Source of the DNA: Planctomycetaceae bacterium
GTDB taxonomy: Bacteria; Planctomycetota; Planctomycetia; Pirellulales; Pirellulaceae
DNA: 64,000 nucleotides
Assembly: GCA_021298315.1 (NCBI GenBank)
Contig: JAJTFC010000002.1
Span: forward strand, 19,105-83,104
Direction of reading: 5' to 3'
A program made the position numbers and the translations under genes. The notes under the pieces were generated by a model. That model was not told the DNA's origin. It worked only from the letters and a program-made list of their open reading frames with translations, and searched no databases. This document shows positions 54,933 through 63,961 of this stretch, in pieces. Numbering within the stretch: position 1 is the first letter of the stretch; each line of letters starts with the position of its first letter.

Positions 54933-56480
54933 TCATTCGATAGCAAGAATACTTGCCGGTGAGAGCGCTCCGGAACCGTCGACTCCACGGACCGCAATAG
55001 CTCGGACTTTTTTAGCCGGATCGCCGGAGTTTTCCAGTTCGAGACTTCGCGTCTTGGCTCCAACGACGGAGCATTCCCACTGATCGTTGACCAATCGATA
55101 AACGCACCATCGGCGTGGAGCTTCGGGATTGGAGACTTCCCATTCGACCTTTGCAGGCTCTGATGGGTTGGTTTTTTGCGTAAGCGAGAGTTTTGCAGCG
55201 GGGATTTTTTCGACGCTCAGCCACGGAGCCAGGGGCGTAAGTGCGGGTGTCAGGTAGGTGTTGGCCTTCAAGCGATCCGATAACCCTTCGCGATTCTCCA
55301 TGATCGCTTTCATACTGAAGTGGATGGTACCGGAACTTCCGTGGATGGTTCGTGCAAGGAAGACTTGATCCTCGATTTGTTCGACGCTCAGCGGCCGGTT
55401 TTTGTCTCCAATCCGGCTGGTAAAGATACCGGGTGCGATGGTGCGTGATTTGGTGTTTTCACCGATCCACCACTGCAGGAGAGCTGGGAAGCTTTGTTGC
55501 TTGGCATGGATTGGCCAGTAGAGTTGTGGCGAGTAGTAATCGCACCAACCTTCGTTGAGCCACAACTTCGCATCGGCATAGAGTTTCTCGTATTGATTGA
55601 AACCTTGCACGCTCGCTGGATAACCGGGTTTCCAAATCCCAAAGGGACTTATCCCAAACTTCACGTGAGGCTTGGTGGCCTTGATCTGATGGTAGAGGGT
55701 TTTGATGAATTGGTTCATCTGATCCCGTCGCCAATCATCGCGACCAAGCTTACCTCCAGTCTTCAGGTATTTTTCCCAGGCTGGATCGTCTGGAAAGGGG
55801 ATATCGTCGATTGGATAAGGATAGAAATAATCATCGATGTGGATGCCGTCGACATCGTACCGTTTGACGACATCGAGAAAGACGCTCAGAGTGTGCTCAC
55901 GGGATTTCGTTTCACCTGGATCGAGCCACAAGTACGAGGTTTTATCGTTGCCGTATCGTTTGACCAATTCGGGATGAATGTTACTGATATGGTTCGGAGA
56001 CTCGGTGTATTTTTGCCCTGAGTTTCGAGCGCGATAAGGGTTGAACCACGCATGGAGTTCCATCCCTCGAAGATGGGTTTGTTCGATCCAAAAATCCAGT
56101 GGGTCGTACATTGGCTCTGGAGCTTGGCCTTGCTCTCCGGTCAAGTAGTAGCTCCATGGTTCTAAGTCGCTGCGGTAGAGTGCATCGCAGGAAGTTCGGA
56201 CTTGAAGCACGATCACATTGAGCCCTAACTCCTGGCATCGATCCAGGATGTCAATCGCTTGTGATTTTTGTTCCTCAGTGCTTAGGCCGGGTTTGGTTGG
56301 CCAGTCGATATTGGCAACGGTGGCTACCCAAACCCCTCGAAATTCCCGATTCAACTCGGGCAAAGGAGGCAAAGCAGAGTCGCTTTGCCCATAGCTTTTA
56401 TTGGAAAAAGCCGAGCTGAACAAAGCGATTGCAACGGCGTATGCGACGATCGGGGTGGAACAGCGTAGGATTCCATGCAT
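54933..56480 (-). CDS. Glycoside-hydrolase-like protein, DUF187/GHL10 family
   Basis: This 515-residue exported protein has a signal peptide (IVAYAVAIALFSSAFS, cut near YGQ) and a TIM-barrel domain with the family start REFRGVWVATVANIDWP, VIVLQVRTSCDALYRS and DGIHIDDYFYPYPI with acidic residues. The C-terminal domain is an FN3-like sandwich. Members degrade glycans, possibly peptidoglycan or storage polysaccharides; the substrate here is unknown. The gene lies 46 nt after zwf. Confidence 0.88.
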   Translation of the reverse strand: MHGILRCSTPIVAYAVAIALFSSAFSNKSYGQSDSALPPLPELNREFRGVWVATVANIDWPTKPGLSTEEQKSQAIDILDRCQELGLNVIVLQVRTSCDALYRSDLEPWSYYLTGEQGQAPEPMYDPLDFWIEQTHLRGMELHAWFNPYRARNSGQKYTESPNHISNIHPELVKRYGNDKTSYLWLDPGETKSREHTLSVFLDVVKRYDVDGIHIDDYFYPYPIDDIPFPDDPAWEKYLKTGGKLGRDDWRRDQMNQFIKTLYHQIKATKPHVKFGISPFGIWKPGYPASVQGFNQYEKLYADAKLWLNEGWCDYYSPQLYWPIHAKQQSFPALLQWWIGENTKSRTIAPGIFTSRIGDKNRPLSVEQIEDQVFLARTIHGSSGTIHFSMKAIMENREGLSDRLKANTYLTPALTPLAPWLSVEKIPAAKLSLTQKTNPSEPAKVEWEVSNPEAPRRWCVYRLVNDQWECSVVGAKTRSLELENSGDPAKKVRAIAVRGVDGSGALSPASILAIE

Positions 56481-56526
56481 AGCAGTGTTAGAACGATCAA
56501 GAGGGGTGGGCAGCCAACGACTGGGA

Positions 56527-57951
56527 TTAGTGGATGACCGGACAGATGTCGAACCAAGATCGTCCTTGGCTCTGCATCCAATCGGTCGATTCGCTTGGAC
56601 CCCACATTCCTGTTTCGTAGCTGAACAACTGGGGGGCCGCAGGGCTTCTCCAAGCTGCGATGATTAGATCCATGATTCTCCAAGCTTGCTCGACTTCGTC
56701 GCTTCTTGCAAAGAGCCCTGGGTCACCGACCATTGCATCAAGCAGCAGACGTTGATAGGCATCCGGGAGTTCTTTGCCGCTGGAGTCAAATCGGAAATCC
56801 AAGTCGCTCAGCCGCAATCGCATGTCCGAGTCAGGGACTTTCGATTGGAAATGCACTTGCAAGCCCTCGGCGGGTTGGATTTGGATCACAAGACGGTTGG
56901 CTTCTGGTCGATAGGATTTTTGGTCGCCAAAAAGCAGGTGTGGTGGTTCGCGGAATTGGATGACTATCTGTGTGGTTCGGCAGCTCATCGCTTTGCCGCT
57001 ACGCAGGTAGAACGGAACACCTCTCCAACGCCAATTATCGATATAGAACTTCAATGCGGCGAATGTTTCCGTCTGGCTGTCTTTGGGTACTCCCTCCTCG
57101 TCGAGATAGCCTTGGTACTGACCTCGAATGCCAAACTCTGAAAAATCGCTGCCGTGGTAGGGTCTAACAGCTTGGAGGACTTTGACTTTTTCGTCTCGGA
57201 CGAATTCCCCTGTGTAGCGAACTGGGGCTTCCATGGCCGTGACCATCATGAGTTGGAACAGGTGGTTCTGGAACATATCCCGCAGAACGCTGGATTTGTC
57301 ATAGTATCCCCCACGTCGTCCGACTTTCACCTCTTCGGCAACGGTGATCTGAACGTGATCGACGTAGTTGCGATTCCAAATCGGTTCGAAGATTGTATTG
57401 CCAAACCGAAGCACCAAGATGTTTTGAACGGTTTCTTTGCCCAAGTAATGATCGATCCGATAGATCTGGTCTTCGCGGAACGTGCGATGGATCGATTCGT
57501 TCAAACTCTGGGCTGTGGCAAGATCGGTTCCGAAGGGTTTCTCGATGACCACGCGGCGATGACCGACAGAGTCGTCATGCATGCCGGCTTTGCCCAATTG
57601 CTCGATGGCCGACGCATAGAGTTGGGGCATGGTCGAGAGGTAATAGGTGCGGTCTGCGGGTTTTGATTCTTCGATCTGTTCGAGAAAAGCCGCGAGTTTG
57701 TGAAAGTCTTCGGTCGCGGCGATATCGGCTGGATGGTAGTAGATGTTTTGAGCAAAGGTTTCCCAGCTTGCCGCGTCGAAGTCCCCTTTAGAGAACTGGG
57801 AAGTCGATTCGGTCAGAGAAGCTCTCCACTGTTCGGAGGTGAAGTTGCTGCGGGCCACTCCGACGATGCGAGAGTTTTTGGGCAAGCGCCTTTTCTGTAA
57901 GATAGGCGGACGACTGGTGCCTATTGTGGCGCAGGCTCGATACGAATACAA
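56527..57951 (-). CDS. zwf: Glucose-6-phosphate dehydrogenase, N-terminally truncated
   Basis: The body is a clear G6PDH: RIVGVARSNF, VIEKPFGTDLATAQSLN, the active-site RIDHYLGKETVQNIL and the GLFARSDEVEQAW tail. The dinucleotide-binding start (GASGDLT and following helix, about 35 residues) that precedes RIVG in every family member is absent; recognisable homology begins near 57903 with LQKRRLPKNSR. In-frame sequence further upstream is only the antisense of the histidine phosphatase gene. I place a nominal start at TTG 57951. The protein would lack NADP binding, so the gene may be a pseudogene, or the region may be rearranged or misassembled. It diverges from the phosphatase gene by about 30 nt. 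Confidence 0.8.
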   Translation of the reverse strand: MYSYRACATIGTSRPPILQKRRLPKNSRIVGVARSNFTSEQWRASLTESTSQFSKGDFDAASWETFAQNIYYHPADIAATEDFHKLAAFLEQIEESKPADRTYYLSTMPQLYASAIEQLGKAGMHDDSVGHRRVVIEKPFGTDLATAQSLNESIHRTFREDQIYRIDHYLGKETVQNILVLRFGNTIFEPIWNRNYVDHVQITVAEEVKVGRRGGYYDKSSVLRDMFQNHLFQLMMVTAMEAPVRYTGEFVRDEKVKVLQAVRPYHGSDFSEFGIRGQYQGYLDEEGVPKDSQTETFAALKFYIDNWRWRGVPFYLRSGKAMSCRTTQIVIQFREPPHLLFGDQKSYRPEANRLVIQIQPAEGLQVHFQSKVPDSDMRLRLSDLDFRFDSSGKELPDAYQRLLLDAMVGDPGLFARSDEVEQAWRIMDLIIAAWRSPAAPQLFSYETGMWGPSESTDWMQSQGRSWFDICPVIH

Positions 57952-57982
57952 CGAGACGCCGTTGAAACATCCATTAAATCGA

Positions 57983-58657
57983 ATGAACTCTGCTGACTTT
58001 ACCCTGTTTTTGGTTCGGCACGCCCAATCGGCAAACAATGCCAAGCCTGAGTCCCAAAGGATTCCTGACCCGCCCCTGACGGCCATGGGGCTCGAGCAGG
58101 CCCAAGCACTGGCGGATTTCGCTACGGGGCTTGCACCTAGCCATGTCTTTACAAGCCCGTTTCTGCGGACGCTCCAGACGACCGCCCCGCTTGTAAACCT
58201 GTTGGGAGTAACCCCGTTTGTCAAAGCCGATTTGTACGAGCAGGGAGGATGTTATCAAGGATACCGGATCGATGAGCGAAGTGCCCATCCGGGCATGGGG
58301 CGATCGGATATTCAAAGGCTGCATCCAACTTGGCAAATCGATCCTGCCATCGAGGAATCGGGTTGGAATAAACTCAAGCACTACGAAAGCCTTGTTCAAG
58401 CAAGGCAAAGAGCATCGGGGGTGGCGCATTGGCTCTCTGGGCAGATCTGGCCGAGCGATTCGCGAGTGATGCTTGTGATTCACGCGGACTTTAAATTTCG
58501 GATGCTCGAAGCCCTTCTGGGGGATCTTGACATCGAGCACAAACTCGATTCGGTCATCAATACGGCTTGCACCACCTTGCGATTCCATCAGGGGGACTGG
58601 TCGCTTGAGTCCTTCAACGCCCATACCCACCTAAATGCCGATATGGTGACTCGCTAA
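57983..58657 (+). CDS. Histidine phosphatase / phosphoglycerate-mutase-like protein
   Basis: This 224-residue protein has the phosphohistidine motif LFLVRHAQSANNAKPESQ at residues about 7-25 and the second histidine in VMLVIHADFKFRM near residue 170. It probably removes phosphate from a small molecule or protein; substrate unknown. An ATG upstream (57839) lies in the zwf gene and is rejected. The gene sits head-to-head with the truncated zwf, only some 30 bases from its nominal start. Confidence 0.9.
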   Translation: MNSADFTLFLVRHAQSANNAKPESQRIPDPPLTAMGLEQAQALADFATGLAPSHVFTSPFLRTLQTTAPLVNLLGVTPFVKADLYEQGGCYQGYRIDERSAHPGMGRSDIQRLHPTWQIDPAIEESGWNKLKHYESLVQARQRASGVAHWLSGQIWPSDSRVMLVIHADFKFRMLEALLGDLDIEHKLDSVINTACTTLRFHQGDWSLESFNAHTHLNADMVTR

Positions 58658-58688
58658 AACCTTGCTTGGCAAGAGTCTCGATGCGGGA

Positions 58689-59663
58689 TTAAGTTGCTCG
58701 GGTGAAAGACTTTCGTAGCAGTTCCAGGCTCTTGGGAATCGCGATACGGTAGTCCTCTTTGCCTTCGAATTCGAGGGAAATCCAGCCCCGGTACTTGGCC
58801 TTGCGCATGATCTGCCCGATCCGCTCGTAATCTAGATCCAGCGTGTACCACTCACCTCCACCGTAGTAAGTCTTGGCCTGCAAGAGGACGGTTTTAGGAG
58901 CGAGCTTTTCGAGTTTCTCGTACGGGCTTTCCAGGAAGTTCCCTGTATCAAGTGTGACCTGTAGCCATGGCGAATTGATCGCATCGACGATCCGAAGAAC
59001 ACCCTCGGGGGTCAATCCTAGTCCCCAGTGATTTTCAAGTCCTAGAACCACACCGCACTTTTCTGCAGTGGGTAAGCAACGTTCTAGAGCGTCGATCACC
59101 CACGGGAATCCGTCTTCTTCGGTATATCCTGAAAGAGGTGGTTCGATTCCTCGATTGGCCATCAGCTCATCAAAGTTCTTGCTTGTACCCCATCGGCCTG
59201 TATTGACTCGCATCGTCGGAATCCCCAGGGCGTAGCACAGCTCGATTTGACCGATGGTAAGTTCGATGTTGTTGCGTCGGATCTGGGGATCGGGCGAGAC
59301 GAATCCTTGGTGAGTGGACATTCCATAAAGTGCTAGGCCTGCGTGTAAGGCTTTGCGCTTGATATCTTGCAGAGCAGCGCGGCTCAGTAACTCCGTCTGA
59401 GAGATCTGGTACAAGAGGATTTCGACCCCATCGAATCCATACTCACCGGCGATGTCAATGCATTTTCCAACATCCTTGAACTCATCGTTCTTGAATCGCC
59501 ACAGCGAGTAGGTCGAGATGCCTATAGGCAGCGTGGTTCGAGCACCATCGGCAGCATCGGTTGGGTTAGCCAGAATCTCTGAGGGGTAGCCCGCTAGGGT
59601 CGCGCCTGCTAGAGACGTGAGCAATCCGCCAAAGTGACGTCGATGGATTTTCGAATCATTCAT
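58689..59663 (-). CDS. Sugar phosphate isomerase/epimerase family protein, Tat-exported
   Basis: This 324-residue protein carries a twin-arginine signal (HRRHFGGLLTSLAGATLAG) and an xylose-isomerase-like TIM barrel: ISTYSLWRFKNDEFK at the start, GFDGVEILLYQ, VVLGLENHWGLGL with the metal-binding glutamate, and LQVTLDTGNFLESP. Exported members are common in planctomycetes and probably act on sugars or other cyclic polyols; the reaction is unknown. It is convergent with the histidine phosphatase gene, 31 nt apart. Confidence 0.9.
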   Translation of the reverse strand: MNDSKIHRRHFGGLLTSLAGATLAGYPSEILANPTDAADGARTTLPIGISTYSLWRFKNDEFKDVGKCIDIAGEYGFDGVEILLYQISQTELLSRAALQDIKRKALHAGLALYGMSTHQGFVSPDPQIRRNNIELTIGQIELCYALGIPTMRVNTGRWGTSKNFDELMANRGIEPPLSGYTEEDGFPWVIDALERCLPTAEKCGVVLGLENHWGLGLTPEGVLRIVDAINSPWLQVTLDTGNFLESPYEKLEKLAPKTVLLQAKTYYGGGEWYTLDLDYERIGQIMRKAKYRGWISLEFEGKEDYRIAIPKSLELLRKSFTRAT

Positions 59664-59795
59664 GGTTGTTCAAGGTCCTAAGGATTGGGCTTTGAAGTTG
59701 CGCTGTTGGTGTGTTTCGTTCTCGAAGATACGGCATCGAGTAGCAAAGGTCATTAGTTCAGGGGAAAATTTGTTCAGAAAAATTTTGAACAACCG

Positions 59796-60131
59796 CCCTG
59801 CTCTGCGTCACAACATTCAGCACTTTTATGTCCGAGAACTCGGCACTAGGAGCGAAACTTATCGTGGCAGCGCGCTCACAGGGGGATGTAAGGCTCAAAC
59901 GCTGGTTTGATTACGGATTTGCTCCTCTTTCGATGCTCGGTTTTCCTTTAATTATGCTTCGAACATGGCTATTTTGCGGCCTGTGCGCAGACATTGAGGC
60001 AGTTGTCTTTACAAATCGAATCGGTCTATTGCTCGGTCGCTAGTCTCCTATCCTGTCTCGGAGGGTTTGTTTTCGATCTGTACAAGGCAATCTGTGGGGC
60101 GACACCTTGAGCAACTCACTGCGCGGTTCGT
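59796..60131. repeat. Left direct repeat of the toxin cassette
   Basis: This 336-base stretch recurs in diverged form at 63103-63454 in the same orientation. Shared exact words include GAACTCGGCACTAGGAGCG, CTTCGAACATGGCT and CTTGAGCAACTCACTGCG. No convincing gene is present; both copies keep an open frame around LRTWLFCG, possibly a remnant of a coding region. It ends 13 bases before the toxin fragment. Confidence 0.85.
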
Positions 60132-60143
60132 GGCTAGTCTTGC

Positions 60144-61175
60144 TTGTCTGGCAATGGTGCGAGCATCGTTGAGCTGGTTTGGTATATCGCTGCCTTTACC
60201 GAAGTGCATTTCATCGGGGGGCTGTCCCTCCGTCACCAAGAAGGGGATTCCATCAAAGGCTACTTGAGCGTCATCACCACCGGACGCAATGCGAACGGAA
60301 ATGTGGTCATCGACGCAGGGAACAAATTTCAAGCCGAGCTCGGACTGGGCGAAGACCAACAGGCAACGTTCTTACCCGACGAGGTAAAAACCGAGCTAGG
60401 GGTCGGAGGTAGCACCGGCAAAGTCAATTTCGAGTTCGTTTCCACCTCAGGCTGGGGCCAGGACTCGTTGCCAACCCTTTACACAAAATGGGACTCGACA
60501 ATCGAAACCAAGGAGCTCAAAAGAGCTGCCGAATCGATCGATGCAGAAACAGGGATCGAAGATCACACGCAACTATCTGGAGAAGCGACACGCGAAGGAG
60601 CGTTTCTAAACTTCGAGTCCGAATCCTATAAAAGCAATGTGATTCTTACAAAGTATTTTCCTGACTCGCAATCGATCCAAGGCGGAGTTGCTTTCGATAC
60701 CGTAACCATGACCAACGAAGACTCATGGAGTTTCTTGAGCCTTGGAGGAGGTCAAATCAAGACATCCGGAGGGCAAGACGACCAAGTCGTTGCCACAGGG
60801 GGCAGTTCCGCGACAGCCACCGAGACCCTCACTTACTCCGCCACTGCGACGCGCAATCTGGAATCGATCCATCCCGCCTGGGACTATCTTGCCAAGGAAT
60901 CTCGAAATGCGACCTATAGCAAACAGATCGTCAGTACGGCGGCTTTCGATCCGAATGATCCCGATGCGGAGGATCCTGCCCCCGTGATCACAGGGGATGA
61001 TCGGGTGATCGTCACAGGCACCCAGTGGTACCTTCGTGTTCGGAAGATACCTGCAGGTCCAGGACCACAAGGCGTCTCGGGCGAATACGAGGAAAGTGCC
61101 TTTGACTTAGCAAGTGGATGGCATGGATCTTGGAGGCGATCCAATCAATGCAGGTCAATGGATTACGTCTTATGA
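60144..61175 (+). pseudogene. Fragment of a polymorphic-toxin-like protein (5' truncated, frameshifted from the next frame)
   Basis: This frame of about 343 codons has no proper start (TTG only) and no signal peptide. It holds beta-rich sequence without a known domain (GYLSVITTGRNANGNVVIDA, YSATATRNLESIHPAWDYLA, GTQWYLRVRKIPAGPG). It ends in a run that reads on in the neighbouring frame, which opens at 61114; a single base gained in 61111-61175 would explain the break, joining the two into one protein of more than 860 residues. It is therefore likely the C-terminal part of a large secreted protein whose N-terminus is missing. Confidence 0.6.
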
Positions 61176-62685
61176 AGACAACTGGGATCCACGCAACGTC
61201 TATGAAGCCCAGTTGGATGGTATTCCTCTGCCTCCAGAAAGAATCCCTGGCATCGATTCCCACTTGTATGTCCTCCCCGAAGGATACAAAGCCCCAACGT
61301 CCAATACCAGTGGACGAAGTTGGTTGGAGTATGGCGGTACAATAGGATTAGAGTTTGGTAAAGGGTTGCTGCAGGGAGCAGTAAACTTGGCAAATGGTCT
61401 TCAGGATTCGGCGATCGCAGCAATCAATTTGACTCAAATGCCTGGAAACTGGTTTTGGGGCGACCAAGGCCTTGGATATCTCGAATCACCTGATTGGTCT
61501 TATAGGCTCTTTACCGATGAAGGGGAGGCAGTTCACGGATGGAGCAAATTTGCAGGTGCTTTCGGTGTTGAAACGCTTACGGGATCACTTGCTGGCCGTG
61601 CTGCGTCAGCGGTTGACGACATGGGCCGATGTGGAAACTGGTTTGCTCGGTTTGTTTGGGGTAAGTGCTTCGTCGAAGGCACGCTGGTAACTCTATCGAA
61701 CCTTCCAGGCCAATCCTCACCACCAGATTCACTTTGGTCTAATCCACGCTGGCTCGACGAGCCATCCCAGGAAACACCATGGCTTGCATCCGAGCGCTAC
61801 GCATCGGTTGCAACGCGCACGGAGCTTCAGGTTCCCATCGAATCGGTGCCCATTGGAGCGAGGATTCCGACCAAGAACCCTAACCGCTGGGAGGTTGACC
61901 CGGAGCCTGAGCCAGAACAAGCCACTTGGGCCAAGCTGTCGATCACCGCAGAGGGAAGCGACGGCGGCATTGTCGACGCCGAGATCATCCGTCCGCGCTC
62001 GTGGATTCCACGTAACGGCATAAGCGCAGGGCGCATGCTACCGTTCAATCTCCTTGAGCTCGAAGTCTCCGGGTTAGCCTTAGTGACTGCCATCGACGAC
62101 TGCCCACCGATCGCTGGTGGCGAGGGCTCAGTCGTCACCGCACGGTTTGTTACCCGCGAAGTCCACGTCGTAGCCAGCGTGGACGTGCTAGGTGCTGACT
62201 GCACTGTCGAAACCATCACTGGGACTACCATCCACCCGGTCTGGTCAGTCGATCGCCAGGAATGGGTGCCGCTAGCTGAGCTAGCAGAAGGCGAGAGGCT
62301 CCAAGGTCTCGATGGCCTTGCGGTCGTTTTGTCGGTTACGCTTTCGCGAGTCTCGCAGCCGGTCTACAATATCGAAGTCCATGGCGAGCACGTCTACCAA
62401 GTCGGCGAGCTGGGCATTCTCGTTCACAACAACTATTTACAAGAGGCGATAGCTCGCGGGATGAAAGTTCTCCGTGGGCCTTCTGCACCGGACGAACTCG
62501 TTGGAGTGATGGATAAGCTCAGGCGTCCAATTAGTCGTGTTCAGATTGGAGATGTGATACACAAGGTCAAAGCGGACGTAACCGTCGGGCTTGGGGCTGC
62601 CGATGATATTGTGTTTGACCTCAGCGGTGGGATGTGGAATAGTCGCAACGGAGAGCCTATCGGAAAGATTTGGGAATGGTTATGA
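61114..62685 (+). CDS. Polymorphic toxin C-terminal part: PT-HINT domain and unknown toxin domain
   Basis: This 523-codon frame (GTG start, probably joined to the preceding fragment) contains a pre-toxin HINT domain from C185 (GKCFVEGTLVTLS) through TIHPVWSVDRQEWVPLAELA to the terminal GILVHNN (H438, N439). Such domains cut themselves to release the C-terminal toxin. The released 83 residues (YLQEAIARGMKVLRGPSAPD onward, ending GKIWEWL) match no toxin family I know. The stop overlaps the start of the small downstream gene by ATGA, typical of toxin-immunity pairs. The N-terminal 180 residues carry DDM-GRCGN and repeats of unclear role. The toxin target cannot be deduced. Confidence 0.78.
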   Translation: MDGMDLGGDPINAGQWITSYEDNWDPRNVYEAQLDGIPLPPERIPGIDSHLYVLPEGYKAPTSNTSGRSWLEYGGTIGLEFGKGLLQGAVNLANGLQDSAIAAINLTQMPGNWFWGDQGLGYLESPDWSYRLFTDEGEAVHGWSKFAGAFGVETLTGSLAGRAASAVDDMGRCGNWFARFVWGKCFVEGTLVTLSNLPGQSSPPDSLWSNPRWLDEPSQETPWLASERYASVATRTELQVPIESVPIGARIPTKNPNRWEVDPEPEPEQATWAKLSITAEGSDGGIVDAEIIRPRSWIPRNGISAGRMLPFNLLELEVSGLALVTAIDDCPPIAGGEGSVVTARFVTREVHVVASVDVLGADCTVETITGTTIHPVWSVDRQEWVPLAELAEGERLQGLDGLAVVLSVTLSRVSQPVYNIEVHGEHVYQVGELGILVHNNYLQEAIARGMKVLRGPSAPDELVGVMDKLRRPISRVQIGDVIHKVKADVTVGLGAADDIVFDLSGGMWNSRNGEPIGKIWEWL

Positions 62686-63089
62686 GTTCTGAAGTTGATT
62701 CGAATCATTGGTGGGCATCCGCGCACTTCCAAATAACACACCCTAGCTGTGATCTCTCGGAAATTGCAAAGTATGTTCGTGCGAGTGATTCGGTCGTTGC
62801 TTTCGCAGCGCTGCCCGAAACGAAGTTTGGAATGAACAAAGGCAAATTTTTCTGGTCTTCCGATTTGAAGGTTAAATCTCCAGTTAGGCCTAATGAATTG
62901 ATAGCCTGGGCAGAGCGAACTGCACTTGAAAACGAGAAGCTGCTTATAGACTTAGTAACTCTTGGCAGTTCAATCTATGTATATGTGGGGATTCACTCGA
63001 ACGTTCTCGCGCTTGGTTTTGACTTACCTCAAACGCCAACGCTTTTGAAACTGGGCATTGCCGTTGGATTAGAGTATTTTTCTCCATAG
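62682..63089 (+). CDS. Probable immunity protein (DUF4279-like)
   Basis: This 135-residue protein starts at ATG 62682, overlapping the toxin stop (ATGA). HWWASAHFQITHPSCDLSEI, FWSSDLKVKSPVRPNELIAW and SSIYVYVGIHSNVLALGFDL resemble DUF4279 proteins, several of which are found beside toxin genes. Size, overlap and position directly after a PT-HINT toxin suggest that it neutralises the 83-residue toxin domain. The assignment is by context. It is followed by the right direct repeat. Confidence 0.7.
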   Translation: MSSEVDSNHWWASAHFQITHPSCDLSEIAKYVRASDSVVAFAALPETKFGMNKGKFFWSSDLKVKSPVRPNELIAWAERTALENEKLLIDLVTLGSSIYVYVGIHSNVLALGFDLPQTPTLLKLGIAVGLEYFSP

Positions 63090-63102
63090 CAGCGGCACGA
63101 TG

Positions 63103-63454
63103 CCCTGCTCTGCGTCACAGCACCGTTCCGCGTCACAACATTCAGCACTTTGTGTCCGAGAACTCGGCACTAGGAGCGGAGCTTATCGTGGCGGCGTGCT
63201 CCCAGGGGGAAGTGAGGCTCAAACCTGGTTTGGATGATTAACTTACTACTCTTTCGATGCTCGGTTTCTGTTCAATCATACTTCGAACATGGCTGTTTTG
63301 CGGCCAGTGCGCAGACGTTGAGGCAGTTGTCGTTACAAATCGAATCTGTTTATGCCTCGATCTCCAATCTCCGATCCTGATTCGGTGGGCTTGTTATCGA
63401 TCTGTACTAGGAAATCTGTGGGTGCACACCTTGAGCAACTCACTGCGAGGTTCG
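63103..63454. repeat. Right direct repeat of the toxin cassette
   Basis: This stretch of about 352 bases is a diverged copy of 59796-60131 in the same orientation; it has a short internal duplication around CGTCACA near its start. Between the two copies lie about 3 kb holding the toxin fragment, the PT-HINT toxin and the immunity gene. Recombination between the copies would delete the cassette. Confidence 0.85.
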
Positions 63455-63523
63455 CCCACTTCGGCCTACAACGGAGTTCCCACTCCAGGACCTTTGATCA
63501 CTCACGGGCTCGTACTGCTATCT

Positions 63524-63961
63524 CTAAACACTGCTTGGGTCAATCGGTGAAATCGCAACGAAGCGGGAAAAGTCTGACACGTTAAAGGTCAGAATACGGT
63601 TCACATTGTGTCGAGCCATCGCCGCAGCTATGCGGCAATCGTGAGCCAACTTGCCAGTTATTGCATTGCTTCGGACGAGGTCTTGCCAGAGGGGGAAAAT
63701 CCCTCGTTCATCTCGCAGAAGGGAGAAGGTTTCTAACAAGGCATTGACTGTAGATTCGGTATGTTGCGTGGAAAAACCCAGACCATTATTGGGAATGGGT
63801 CGAGTTGCAACCACCCAATACTCGTAGATGTTTTGCGGAACAAGCACCAATCGATCACCGTTGGCTTGGAGCTTGATTACCGCGTCCCTTGCTACCACGT
63901 GCATGGGATGCGTAGGCACCGCGAGACGCAATAGGATATTCGTATCGAGGAGGACTAGCAT
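63524..63961 (-). CDS. PIN domain protein, VapC-like toxin
   Basis: This 145-residue PIN-domain protein begins MLVLLDTNILLRL, with the first acidic residue, and has NIYEYWVVATRP (E), KLAHDCRIAAAM (D) and LTFNVSDFSRF (D), the usual acidic set for a metal-dependent RNase. The ATG at 63961 overlaps by one base the stop of an upstream frame whose last residues are visible at the window edge, the usual layout of antitoxin followed by VapC toxin. The target RNA is unknown. Confidence 0.88.
   Translation of the reverse strand: MLVLLDTNILLRLAVPTHPMHVVARDAVIKLQANGDRLVLVPQNIYEYWVVATRPIPNNGLGFSTQHTESTVNALLETFSLLRDERGIFPLWQDLVRSNAITGKLAHDCRIAAAMARHNVNRILTFNVSDFSRFVAISPIDPSSV

Noticed and set aside
57951..58224. 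Extended N-terminus of zwf to give 565 residues
   Set aside because: The extra sequence is the antisense of the histidine phosphatase gene and has no resemblance to the G6PDH NADP-binding fold.
59828..60043. A 71-codon frame in the left direct repeat
   Set aside because: The right repeat keeps only part of it; it may be a remnant of a coding region, but there is no support for a working gene.
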